A stretch of DNA of 64,000 nt, taken from assembly GCF_004364575.1 (NCBI RefSeq), contig NZ_SOAG01000002.1, positions 25,035-89,034 on the forward strand, given 5' to 3'. The translations under genes and the position numbers were made by a program. The DNA is from Myroides indicus. Its GTDB lineage: Bacteria; Bacteroidota; Bacteroidia; Flavobacteriales; Flavobacteriaceae. Under the pieces are notes generated by a model. The model saw only the letters and a list, made by a program, of their open reading frames with translations, was not told the origin of the DNA and did no database searches. Positions 53,489-63,100 of the stretch are shown here, in pieces (the first letter of the stretch is position 1; the number at the start of each line of letters is the position of its first letter).

Positions 53489-53863
53489 ATGCAGAGGAAG
53501 AATTATATAGCAAGGGTACTGTTGTTGGTGGCGTTTATGTTTACCATTGTCTTTCAATTTACTCACAGTTATTCACACATTCTTTCAAGTGTACTTTATG
53601 AAAATGAACACAGTACACATGCTCATTTTAATGAAAAGAGAGAAGATACTGGTAAAACGTTGGAATGGAAAGAAAAACATTCTCCAATAGAAAAATGTTT
53701 TGCCTGTAATTTTATTTTGAATCCTTGTCTTTCGGTTGATATTGAACAAATTGTTTTTTATAATTATGAGACAATCCGGAAAGTACAGGATGCTATCAGT
53801 GAGCGTTTCATCCCTCTATCTCATATTTATTATTCTCTTCGCGCACCTCCTTTTACAGTTTAA
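53489..53863 (+). CDS. Small His/Cys-containing membrane or exported protein
   Basis: A 124-aa protein with an N-terminal hydrophobic helix (about residues 8-24, signal or anchor) and a following His-rich stretch (THSYSHILSS, then HSTHAHF). Two cysteines occur in KCFACNFILNP. The C-terminus ends LRAPPFTV. I recognise no named family, but it shows the same design as the 122-aa protein at 56291 (hydrophobic start, His and Cys in the middle, arginine-x-PP near the end). It is the first gene of an operon with a TonB receptor and a His-rich lipoprotein; metal handling is inferred. Confidence 0.75.
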   Translation: MQRKNYIARVLLLVAFMFTIVFQFTHSYSHILSSVLYENEHSTHAHFNEKREDTGKTLEWKEKHSPIEKCFACNFILNPCLSVDIEQIVFYNYETIRKVQDAISERFIPLSHIYYSLRAPPFTV

Positions 53864-53924
53864 TCATCCGTTAGTACATATACCTTTTGCGAGGTATTTG
53901 CGTTTAATTAAACTTTAAAATACA

Positions 53925-56291
53925 ATGAAAATTTTATTTTGGGTATTATTTTTAATGATACCTGTTTCGATATATTCCCAGCAGTTCACAGTTCAGGGTG
54001 ATATTTCTGACCAATACGGCATGCCATTGATTGGAGGAACTGTTTCTATGAATGAGCAGACTTTGATGTCCGGTTTAAAAGGAGATTTTAATTTTAAATC
54101 GATTTCCTCAGGAGGTTACCGGTTAAAAATATCTTATATAGGTTATCATGCTGTGGATACGCTTTTAACAGTAAATTCAGATATGAATCTGCATTTCCAT
54201 TTAAAAGAAGATACTACTCTTTTAGATCAGGTGGTAGTTTCAGCTTCGGGAAGCAAATCTGTAAACCATGTAGAAAAAGTAACAAATCAGGAATTAGTAA
54301 GTCGCTTTTCTGGCTCCTTTGCCAAAACGCTTGAATCTGTCCCGGGAGTCAACGCCATGGAAATAGGTGCAGGGGCATCCAAACCGATGATTCGCGGATT
54401 AGGGTTTAACCGAATTGCAGTAGCAGAAAATGGAGCTAAACAGGAGGGGCAGCAATGGGGCGCTGACCATGGATTAGAAATAGATGCTTTTAGTACTGAA
54501 GAGGTTGAGGTAATCAAAGGTGTTGGAACAATTGAGTATGGAAGCGATGCCATTGGAGGAGTGATTAAAATAAACAATGAAAAAGTACCTCAAGTTCATT
54601 CTTTCACCGGAAACGCAACGTTTTTCGGCAAAACGGTAAACGATTCTTACGGAGCATCTGTACAGGTAAAAGCCCGGGAGGATAACTTTTTTTATAAATT
54701 TAAAGTTACAGCACAGGATTATGCTGATTACCGTGTACCAACTGACAAAATTTATTATTTAGACACACAAATTCCTATTTATGGCAATAGGATGAAAAAT
54801 ACAGCTGGAAAAAATTTATCGCTTTACGGGCAGATAGGTTATGTAAAAAATCAGTTTAAAAATATCTTAAGTATTAGTAATGTGTACGACAAAAGTGGCT
54901 TTTTCCCCGGATCCCATGGAATACCTGATATTACGACTGTTGTAGATGACGGAAATCACAGGAATGTGGAGCTGCCTAATCAAAATGTAAATCACTTTAA
55001 GATTATCAATTCGACAGTGATTGACTTGACCGATGTTGAGAAATTGTCATTCGTACTTGCTTTTCAAAATAATAAAAGACAGGAAAAGAGCCGTTTTCAT
55101 ACACATTTTAGCAATCAGGAGATGCCCGCTTCGGATCCTGATTTAGAATTGCAGTTTTCGCTCAATACGTTTGATGCTTCTGCAAAATACGAATATCTTT
55201 CGCCGAATAATCACAAATCTACGATAGGTATACAATACAATTACCAGAATAATACAATTGCCGGATACGGATTTTTGTTGCCCAAATTTAATCGATTTGG
55301 TATTGGTGCATTTGCTATGCATGAGCATTATGTGAATAGCAAGTTGTTGTGGGAGGCAGGTTTTAGAGCAGATTATGCTAAAATAGATATAAAGCCTTAT
55401 TACGATGAAATTCTGTATGAATATTTGACTGATAAAGGACATTCTTCTGAATTTGCTGGTGATTATGCCCAGAGGAGTCGTCCGCTGGATAAAGATTTTA
55501 CAAGTGTAAACGGTATGATTGGTGCAAAACTGGAAGTGACTTCCCAGCTTAATCTAGGAGCAACCCTGGGAACTAATTTCAGATTTCCTACTGCTATAGA
55601 ATTAGCTTCAAATGGAGTACACCACGGAGCATTCCGACACGAAAAAGGAAATCCGGATTTAAAACCAGAGCAAGGTTTAGCTTTTGATTTTAGAGCGACA
55701 TATGAAACGAAAGATTTTAGTACAACGGTGAGTCCGTATGTTTATTATTTTAGTAATTATATATTTTTAAAACCAACAGGAAGCTTTTCTGTTTTACCAG
55801 ACAGCGGACAAATTTACGAATACTCCCAGTCCAAAGCTTTTATTTCGGGGTTAGAATGGAAAGTGTCTAAAACAATGTGGGATCACTGGTCTGTAGAAGG
55901 GATTTTTGAGTATATCTACAATAAGCAGTTATCTAACGGAAAAGGAGGAAATTACCCTTTGCCTTTTTCACCTCCAATGAATTTCTACGGCAGGTTGAAA
56001 TATGAATTCAATGATTGGAAATTTTTTAAACAGCCGGAAATTAATATCAACGGAAAGTGCTATGCCAAACAGGAACGCATTGCACAGGGAGAAGAGATAA
56101 CGCCAGAATCAGTCAGTTTTGGCGCAGGAGTATCATCTACATTAATGCTTGGAAAAATAGAAGCGAAAGCCAGTCTCACTGCAACTAACATTTTTAACCA
56201 GAAAATACTCAACCACATGAGCTTTTACCGTCCGTTACAGATACCGGAACTTGGAAGATCAATTCAGCTAATGGTACAAATACCTTTTTAA
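53925..56291 (+). CDS. TonB-dependent outer-membrane receptor, probable metal uptake
   Basis: A 788-aa receptor. The signal peptide (about 1-18) ends YSQ. A carboxypeptidase-regulatory-like domain (about 22-95: VQGDISDQYGMPLIGGTV, then LKISYIGYHAVD) is followed by the plug (about 100-225) with LDQVVVSASGS, TLESVPGVNAMEIG and KPMIRGLGFNRIAV, then a 22-strand type barrel ending in Phe. The length and the plug block GAKQEGQQWGADHG resemble metal/metallophore receptors such as ZnuD. The neighbours with His-rich tails support zinc or another divalent metal; substrate not proven. Its stop overlaps the next start (TAATG). Confidence 0.9.
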   Translation: MKILFWVLFLMIPVSIYSQQFTVQGDISDQYGMPLIGGTVSMNEQTLMSGLKGDFNFKSISSGGYRLKISYIGYHAVDTLLTVNSDMNLHFHLKEDTTLLDQVVVSASGSKSVNHVEKVTNQELVSRFSGSFAKTLESVPGVNAMEIGAGASKPMIRGLGFNRIAVAENGAKQEGQQWGADHGLEIDAFSTEEVEVIKGVGTIEYGSDAIGGVIKINNEKVPQVHSFTGNATFFGKTVNDSYGASVQVKAREDNFFYKFKVTAQDYADYRVPTDKIYYLDTQIPIYGNRMKNTAGKNLSLYGQIGYVKNQFKNILSISNVYDKSGFFPGSHGIPDITTVVDDGNHRNVELPNQNVNHFKIINSTVIDLTDVEKLSFVLAFQNNKRQEKSRFHTHFSNQEMPASDPDLELQFSLNTFDASAKYEYLSPNNHKSTIGIQYNYQNNTIAGYGFLLPKFNRFGIGAFAMHEHYVNSKLLWEAGFRADYAKIDIKPYYDEILYEYLTDKGHSSEFAGDYAQRSRPLDKDFTSVNGMIGAKLEVTSQLNLGATLGTNFRFPTAIELASNGVHHGAFRHEKGNPDLKPEQGLAFDFRATYETKDFSTTVSPYVYYFSNYIFLKPTGSFSVLPDSGQIYEYSQSKAFISGLEWKVSKTMWDHWSVEGIFEYIYNKQLSNGKGGNYPLPFSPPMNFYGRLKYEFNDWKFFKQPEININGKCYAKQERIAQGEEITPESVSFGAGVSSTLMLGKIEAKASLTATNIFNQKILNHMSFYRPLQIPELGRSIQLMVQIPF

Positions 56292-56659
56292 TGAAAAGGG
56301 TCGTTACAAAAAATATATGGTTTGCTTTTATGCTCACGGTTTTTATTGTACCTCATGTGAGTAACCTTCTGCATTTTGTCATTTTTGATCATAATTACAG
56401 AGATAGAAGCAATCAAACGGAATGGGTAAACGCAAATACAGTTCATTATTGCGATCAATTTCTGTTTAAATTTTCGCCTGTTGTTGAAATTGCTTTTTTT
56501 CAGTGGGATTTTTTTATAGAAAAAGTTTACAGTGTTGTTCCGATTGAAAGAGAGATAAAAGTTGAACAGCAAGAACGTAGTCCTATAAGAATGAGAGGAC
56601 CTCCGAATTTGTTTTTTGATTCAGATTCACCTTGCGATTTACAACTAAAATTAATTTAA
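56291..56659 (+). CDS. Small membrane or exported protein paired with the TonB receptor
   Basis: A 122-aa protein with a hydrophobic N-terminus (about residues 8-30) and a middle part with HYCDQFLFKFSPVVE. It ends with MRGPPNLFFDSDSPCDL. I recognise no family. It shares layout with the first gene of the operon (53489): similar length, one N-terminal helix, a His/Cys pair, and a conserved basic-x-PP element close to the C-terminus, so they may be distant paralogues. Its ATG overlaps the receptor stop, which implies coupling. Role unknown; accessory function in metal uptake is inferred from place. Confidence 0.72.
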   Translation: MKRVVTKNIWFAFMLTVFIVPHVSNLLHFVIFDHNYRDRSNQTEWVNANTVHYCDQFLFKFSPVVEIAFFQWDFFIEKVYSVVPIEREIKVEQQERSPIRMRGPPNLFFDSDSPCDLQLKLI

Positions 56660-56672
56660 AATTTAAAAAAAC

Positions 56673-57194
56673 ATGAAGACTTTAAAATATATAGTAATAG
56701 TAGCACTGGCAAGTGCTTTTACATCTTGTTCATCAAGTGACGATAGCGTGGATACAGAAAAACCGGTGATTGTTTTAAATGCTCCGGAGGAAGGAGCAAA
56801 GCTGGAAGCTGGTAAAGATGTCCATTTTGATATGGAAGTGTCTGATAACGAGGCTTTGGGTTCGTATAATGTTGATATCCATAACGATTTTGACGGGCAT
56901 ACTCACGGTATTGTTGCTATGGCAGAAGATCATGATCATGAAGATGAAAATGAACACAGAACGCCTTTTCAATTTAATAAAACCTGGGACGATATTTACG
57001 GAAAGAAAAACGATGATGTTCATCATCATGAAATCATAATTCCGGCGGATGCCAAAAGAGGCAAATATCATTTTGTGGTAAAAGTATTGGACAAAGCGGG
57101 AAATCAGGAAATGGTTTATCGAAATATAGAAATTGTTGATCCCGGAGAAGGGAATTCTGATCACGACCATGATCACGATCACGACCATGAATAA
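56673..57194 (+). CDS. His-rich DUF4625-like lipoprotein, putative metal binder
   Basis: A 173-aa lipoprotein. The lipobox is in SAFTSCSSSDD, with Cys at about residue 19 as the lipid site. An Ig-like beta domain follows (about 30-150: KPVIVLNAPEEGAKLEAGKD, then HFVVKVLDKAGNQEMVY), of the DUF4625 type. His-rich clusters are inserted (DHDHEDENEH about 88-97 and HHHEIIIP about 118-125), and the last residues are a (His-Asp) repeat tail. Such tails bind zinc or similar metals. Last gene of the operon, followed by a strong terminator. It probably faces outward or into the periplasm to capture metal for the receptor; that is inference. Confidence 0.85.
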   Translation: MKTLKYIVIVALASAFTSCSSSDDSVDTEKPVIVLNAPEEGAKLEAGKDVHFDMEVSDNEALGSYNVDIHNDFDGHTHGIVAMAEDHDHEDENEHRTPFQFNKTWDDIYGKKNDDVHHHEIIIPADAKRGKYHFVVKVLDKAGNQEMVYRNIEIVDPGEGNSDHDHDHDHDHE

Positions 57195-57228
57195 AAAAAT
57201 CGGGAGTATTATACTCCCGATTTTTTTT
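57193..57228. terminator. Bidirectional terminator after the His-rich lipoprotein
   Basis: AAATCGGGAGTA and TACTCCCGATTT pair perfectly around a TTA loop with A and T runs at the two ends, so it serves both the metal operon and the converging PorE-like gene. Confidence 0.9.
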
Positions 57229-57244
57229 GTAAAGTAATCTGATC

Positions 57245-59203
57245 TTACATTTTTACAATGATAAATTCAGATCGTCTGTTCATCTGATGCTCTTGTTCTG
57301 TACAATCTACTCCATCCGAACAACCGTTTATCAGTTGCGTTTCTCCATATCCTTTCCAAGTTAGGCGAGAACGGTTAATTCCATTCGATATCAGCCATTC
57401 TGCTGTAGATTTAGCCCGACGACTTGATAAATTTTCATTGTATTTATGTGAGGCGCGGCTATCTGTATGTGAACGGATATCAATCTCCATATTAGGATAT
57501 TCCTCCAATACAGCAAAAACTTTGGCTAGTTCTAAAGCTGCATCAGGGCGAATATTGTCTTTATCCAAATCAAAATAAATAGGATTTAAATTTAGCACTT
57601 TGAATAAATCATCGCCTTCTTTAAACGGAATTTTTTCCGGTTCAAGTACAATTGTTTTTTCTGTCAATCCGCTTTCATTAGGAAGTATTACCATCACTTC
57701 GTTAGTAATGTATCCTTCTTTTTCAGCTTTGATATGATAACTGTCACCGCATTCGTAAGAATGATTAAAGGCATAAGTAGGATCAGCATATTGTGTGCTT
57801 TTTCCTTTTTCATTATACAATTCATCTACCAGAGTAACTGTAGCGTCATAAATCAGTTCATTTGTGGTGGCATCTACTACTTTTATATGCAGATTCTGGT
57901 TGCAATCTAAAAGGAGAGGACGTACTTCTACGAACGAGTAAATATCATCATTTCCTTTACCGCCTTCACGGTTAGAGCTAAAAAATCCTTTTCGGCTGGA
58001 TTTGTCGATATAATAAGCAAAATCATCATCAGCAGAATTTAATGGAGCGCCTATATTTTGAACATCTCCAAAACTACCGTCAGTTTTAATTTTTACTGCA
58101 TAAATATCTAGCCCGCCAAGTCCTACGCGACCATTACTGGAATAATACAACTCATCATCAACGATAAACGGAAAAGTTTCCCTTGCTTCAGTATTGATTC
58201 CTTCTCCTAAGTTTTCCGGTGTTCCATATCCGTTTTCGAGAACAGATACTTTCCATAAATCCGCCTGACCAAAACCACCCGGACGATCTGACGAGAAATA
58301 TAGTGTTTTTTCGTCTGCGCTTAATGCCGGGTGCGCCGTATTAAATTGATCGCTGTTAAAAGGCAAGTCGATAATATTTGACCATTTTCCATCAACCATT
58401 TCTGCGCGATAAATTTTTAGCTTGGTAGACTTTTTATTGTCAAATCTGCGCTTGCCATTCAAGATGTTATTGCGAGTAAAATACATTGTACTTCCGTCGC
58501 GTGTGATTACTGCAGAGGCTTCGTTAAACTTAGATTTTACTTTGCCTTTGATTTTTTTAGACTTGCTATCCGTTTCTAAATTTGCTGCATCTGCAGTATA
58601 AAGATTTGTAAACGATTCTCCTGTCCACGCATGTGTTTTTTTGGCGAAGTTGCTTGTATCTTTAGCACTTGTATAATAAAATAGATTGTTATGCACATAA
58701 GCTCCGTAATCCGCATAAGGTGTATTGATTGCAAGATTGGTTAAACTGTCAATTCTGTTTGAATTTTGCTCAATTTGCTTTTGCAGCTCTTCTTCATTTT
58801 TTCGGATTTTAGAAATCTCTGTTTGTTCTCCTGTTTTTTTTATAAAAAGATCGTAGTATCTTTTAGCGTCAGCTTCATTTCCTATATTTTGTAAGGTATG
58901 AGCATAACGGTAAAAATATTCAGAAGAAATATCAGCAGACTCATATTCTGAAAATAATTTTTGATAATAAGTTTCTGCCTGACCGTAACGCGCATTAAAA
59001 TAATACGCGTTTCCCAGTTTTTCTACTAATTCCTGATTTGAATACCCGCGCTTATAAACCTTTTCATATAAGTCTATTGCGTTGATATATGCCCAGCGAT
59101 CATAATCCTTATTAGCAGGATTCAGTCCGGTTTGGGCATAACTGTTGATGTTTCCTAAAACTAAAGCAAACAACAAAGTCATTAATGATAATCCTTTTTT
59201 CAT
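57245..59203 (-). CDS. PorE-like OmpA family protein, second module
   Basis: A 652-aa paralogue of the protein at 29073-31043, with the same order of parts: signal peptide ending SYAQ, TPR-like region (about 30-145), PD40-type propeller (about 155-430) with EKTLYFSSDRPGGFG and LYYSSNGRVGLGGLDIY, a regulatory-like Ig domain (about 440-525) and an OmpA C-terminal domain (about 540-652) with YFDLDKDNIRP and SHTDSRASHKYNENLSSRRA. It should bind peptidoglycan and link the T9SS partner PorP/SprF to the wall. It is downstream of its PorP/SprF gene by 11 nt. Confidence 0.92.
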   Translation of the reverse strand: MKKGLSLMTLLFALVLGNINSYAQTGLNPANKDYDRWAYINAIDLYEKVYKRGYSNQELVEKLGNAYYFNARYGQAETYYQKLFSEYESADISSEYFYRYAHTLQNIGNEADAKRYYDLFIKKTGEQTEISKIRKNEEELQKQIEQNSNRIDSLTNLAINTPYADYGAYVHNNLFYYTSAKDTSNFAKKTHAWTGESFTNLYTADAANLETDSKSKKIKGKVKSKFNEASAVITRDGSTMYFTRNNILNGKRRFDNKKSTKLKIYRAEMVDGKWSNIIDLPFNSDQFNTAHPALSADEKTLYFSSDRPGGFGQADLWKVSVLENGYGTPENLGEGINTEARETFPFIVDDELYYSSNGRVGLGGLDIYAVKIKTDGSFGDVQNIGAPLNSADDDFAYYIDKSSRKGFFSSNREGGKGNDDIYSFVEVRPLLLDCNQNLHIKVVDATTNELIYDATVTLVDELYNEKGKSTQYADPTYAFNHSYECGDSYHIKAEKEGYITNEVMVILPNESGLTEKTIVLEPEKIPFKEGDDLFKVLNLNPIYFDLDKDNIRPDAALELAKVFAVLEEYPNMEIDIRSHTDSRASHKYNENLSSRRAKSTAEWLISNGINRSRLTWKGYGETQLINGCSDGVDCTEQEHQMNRRSEFIIVKM

Positions 59204-59214
59204 TTCTTTATATT

Positions 59215-60153
59215 TTAGTAGAATCGAGGCGAGTTCACGCGACGGTATCTGTTAAACAATTCGAAGCGCAAAAACACTTCGTGAGAACCTTTGTTGTATC
59301 GTGCCAGTTTGGTAGTTTCAGCATCGTAACTATATCCTATAAACAAACCGTCTGTCAGCTGAAAGCCCACCAATCCGCTCCACGCAGCATCCCAGCGATA
59401 AGCGGCGCCTAAGGTCAGGAATTCGTGGATTAAGAAATTAGCAGTAATATCTGCTTGTACGGGAGCACCTTCTACTATTTTTAATAAGGCAGCTGGTTTA
59501 AATTTAAGAGTAGGGTTGAGGTCAAATACATGTCCTCCCATTAAAAAGAAATGCATTCTTTGGTTCATAGAACTGTATACCGAGCCATTTTCAAATCGTT
59601 TGTTTTCTAAAAAACTCGGAACAGATAAACCGATATAACTTTTATTGTTATGCCAGTAAACCCCTGCACCAATATTAGGTGAGAATTCGTTTTCTATGTC
59701 GTATACCAGCAATGGGTCTCCTTGATTTAATTGGTTTAATCGGGAATATTCTACATTGAGGAGATTTCCCGAACCTTTTATTCCAAAGCTAAGTTTACTT
59801 CCGCGATGATTTAAATCAATGGTATAAGAAAGATCTACACTGATAGTGTTTTCTTCCATTACTCCCAAGCGATCATTTACAAATCCTAAACCTACTCCTA
59901 ATCCACTGTTTTGAATGGGTGTGTGAATAGAAAATGCATTTGTTCTGGGAGCACCGTCTAATCCAACCCACTGTGTGCGGTGGAGCCCAAATACGCTTAG
60001 TACTCCTCTGCTTCCTGCGTATGCCGGATTAATATTGATAGTATTGTACATGTGATGTGTGTACTGAGGGTCTTGTTGGGCGTGCATTTCTGCACACCCT
60101 AAACTTAACAAGACTCCTGCTAATACTTTATTGAAAATATGTGAAAATTTCAT
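59215..60153 (-). CDS. PorP/SprF family outer-membrane protein, second module
   Basis: A 312-aa outer-membrane barrel, paralogous to 28119-29051. The signal peptide ends MHAQ, followed by QDPQYTHHMYNTININPAYAG and VFGLHRTQWVGLDGAPRT; the C-terminus RVNSPRFY ends in an aromatic residue. In both copies the segment LGAAYRWDA and the stretch YSYDAETTKLARYN or its equivalent recur. It lies 8 nt after the adhesin and 11 nt before the PorE-like gene, a compact three-gene module read from right to left. Confidence 0.93.
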   Translation of the reverse strand: MKFSHIFNKVLAGVLLSLGCAEMHAQQDPQYTHHMYNTININPAYAGSRGVLSVFGLHRTQWVGLDGAPRTNAFSIHTPIQNSGLGVGLGFVNDRLGVMEENTISVDLSYTIDLNHRGSKLSFGIKGSGNLLNVEYSRLNQLNQGDPLLVYDIENEFSPNIGAGVYWHNNKSYIGLSVPSFLENKRFENGSVYSSMNQRMHFFLMGGHVFDLNPTLKFKPAALLKIVEGAPVQADITANFLIHEFLTLGAAYRWDAAWSGLVGFQLTDGLFIGYSYDAETTKLARYNKGSHEVFLRFELFNRYRRVNSPRFY

Positions 60154-60161
60154 ATTCAGTA

Positions 60162-63100
60162 TTATTTATTAGTTTCTAAATGCAGATAACCTGCCTGCTG
60201 GATTGGGTAAACTTCTCCGTTGCCCAGATCAAAGTCGTAGGAAATTACATAGTAATATGTACCGGTAGGCAGCATAGAGCTTCCGTTTACGGTACCACGT
60301 CCGTTAGAATATCCTCTGAACACATTTCCATAAGAATTATAATCTTTGGTTTCATATACTAAAACTCCCCAACGATTAAAAATCTGTACTGTATTACCCG
60401 GATAGCATTCAATTCCGTTTAATGCAAACTCATCGTTAAACCCATCTCCGTTTGGCGTAACTGCATTATATACCTCTATTTGACAAGACAGATTGATTTT
60501 TTGAGTTAATGAGGTCTCATTTCCACAAGAGTCAGTAGCTGTCCATGTTCTTATAATTGTATACTTCGTATCGCAATCTCCCGGAATAACTTCGTCTTTT
60601 GCCGTAACTTCGACTGGTCCGCAATTATCAATTGCTTTTAAAGTTTCAGCATCTTGCAAATCTTCACATCTTATAAAGATTTCTTCCTTAGGCAATTCGC
60701 CTATAAATTCCGGAGCGGTAGTGTCCTGAACTGTAATAATCTGTACGTGTTCTGTTGTGTTTCCGCATTCGTCTGTTGCTATCCACGTTCTGATTAATTC
60801 ATAGTTGTTAGGACAATTTCCGTCTATGCGTTCTTCACGGAAGCTTACAGTTGCTTTACTACATAAATCATCCGCTGTTACGGTTGTTATTTCCGGAATC
60901 TCAGTAGAACATTCAATTGTTCTGTCTTGCGGAAGATTTACGTTAAATACCGGAGCGGTTGTATCAACAATCGTAAATGTTGCTGTTTGTTCGCTAGTAT
61001 TTCCACAAGCATCAGTTACTGTAAATGTAACTTCTGTGCTTCCGGTAGCACCGCAAGCTTTTGTCAATCCACTAAAGTTATGACTCCAGGTTAACTCTGA
61101 AGAACAAGTGTCTGTTGCAGTTGCTCCGGCACGATTGTTTAACCACGCTGTCAAATCGCTGTTATTGCCTGTTCCGTCACATTCTACTACTAAATCTTCT
61201 GCATCTGTGATAAATTCAGGTGAAGTAGTATCTTGTATTGTGAATGTTGCTTGTTTGCTAATACTGTTTCCGCAATCATCTGTGGCTATAAAGCTAACTA
61301 CGGTTTTATTTGTATTTCCGCATAGAGTTGCAGTGTCAATTACAGTGTATGTGTATGTTACCTCACCGCAGTTATCTGTAGCGGTTGCTCCGGCATACGA
61401 AGCTAACCAAGCGTCGTAATCGGCAGTGTTGCCTGTTCCGTCACATTCTACTGTTGCATTTTGAGGTTCAACGTCAAATACCGGTTTAGTTGTATCGACA
61501 ATGATAAACTTGGCCACTGTTGAAACGCTGTTTTCGCAATCGTCTTTAGCTGTAAAGGTTACTGTTACTTCCCCTGCATTACCACAAGAAGAAATAAATT
61601 TCTCGCCATTGCCGTAATCATTTGTCCACGTTAAGGCTGTATTACTGCAAGTGTCCGTTGCCGTTGCTCCTCCGTGATTAGCTAACCAAGCCTGTAATTC
61701 TGCTTCATTATCCGCTGCACATTCTACTGTTTTGTTTTGTGCTGGAGTTACTAATACTGGTGCTGTGGTATCTTCAATCGTGAATGTAGCTGTTGTGGTT
61801 ATTAGGTTGCCACAAGCATCGCTTCCGGTAAAGGTTACCGTTACGCTTCCGGTACTTCCACAAGATGGTACAAAATTAGCTCCGTTGTTATAGTCATTCG
61901 CCCACGTTACTACAGAACAGCTGTCGGTTGCTTCTGCACCTGCATGATTTGCCAGCCAGTTGTTTAACGCTTGTGTAGTGTTAGTTCCACATTGTACCGT
62001 CAAGTCCTGAGCAGGTTTGGTCAGAGTTGGTGCTGTAGTATCGACAACACTTACCGTTGCCTGTGTTGTACTTTCGTTTCCGCAAGCATCTGTTACTGTA
62101 AATGTAACCAGAGCACTTCCTGTATTTCCGCAATCTGTTACAGTTAAGCCGTTATAATCGTGTGTCCAGGTTACTGCACTGCAAGTATCTGTTGATACTG
62201 CTCCTCCATGGTTATTTAACCAAGTAGTAATCTGCGCATTTTCATCATTACCACATTCGATAACTATATCAGTCGCTTCCTCACTTATATTTGGCGCTGT
62301 AGTGTCTTGTATAGTAAATGTAGCTTGTTTACTAATGCGGTTTCCACATTCGTCTGTTGCTGTAAAGCGAACGACTTTCTGATTTGTTTTACCACATAAT
62401 ACAGCGGTATCTACCAGTGTATAGCTATAGTTTACTGTTCCGCAATTATCTGTAGCTGCTGCTCCGGCATAGGAAGCTAACCAAGCGTCGTAATCGGCAG
62501 TATTGCCTGTTCCGTCACATTCTACTGTTGCATTTTGGGGTTCAACGTCAAATACCGGTTTAGTTGTATCGACAATGGTAAACTTGGCCACTGTTGAAAC
62601 GCTGTTTTCGCAGTCGTCTTTAGCTGTAAAGGTTACCGTTACTTCACCCGTATTGCCACAAGAAGAAATAAATTTCTCGCCATTGCCGTAATCGCTTGTC
62701 CATGTTAAGGCTGCCTTACTACAAGTGTCCGTTGCCGTTGCTCCTCCGTGATTAGCTAACCAAGCCTGTAATTCTGTCTCATTACCTTCTGCACATTCTA
62801 CTGTTTTGTTTTGTGCTGGAGTTACTAATACTGGTGCTGTGGTATCTTCAATCGTGAATGTAGCTGTTGTGGTTATTTGGTTGCCACAAGCATCGCTTCC
62901 GGTAAAGGTTACCGTTACGCTTCCAGTACTTCCACAAGATGGTACAAAATTAGCTCCGTTGTTATAGTCATTCGTCCAAGTTACTACAGAACAGCTGTCG
63001 CTTGCTTCTGCACCTGCATGATTTGCCAGCCAAGCTTCTAACTCTGTTTCGTTTCCTAAACCATCACATTCAACTGTTTTGTTTTGTGCTTCTTTTACTA

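Noticed and set aside
53736..53918. 60-aa ORF overlapping the 3' end of the first metal-operon gene
   Set aside because: It sits in another frame of 53489-53863, and the gap before the TonB receptor needs no extra gene; no conserved feature was seen.
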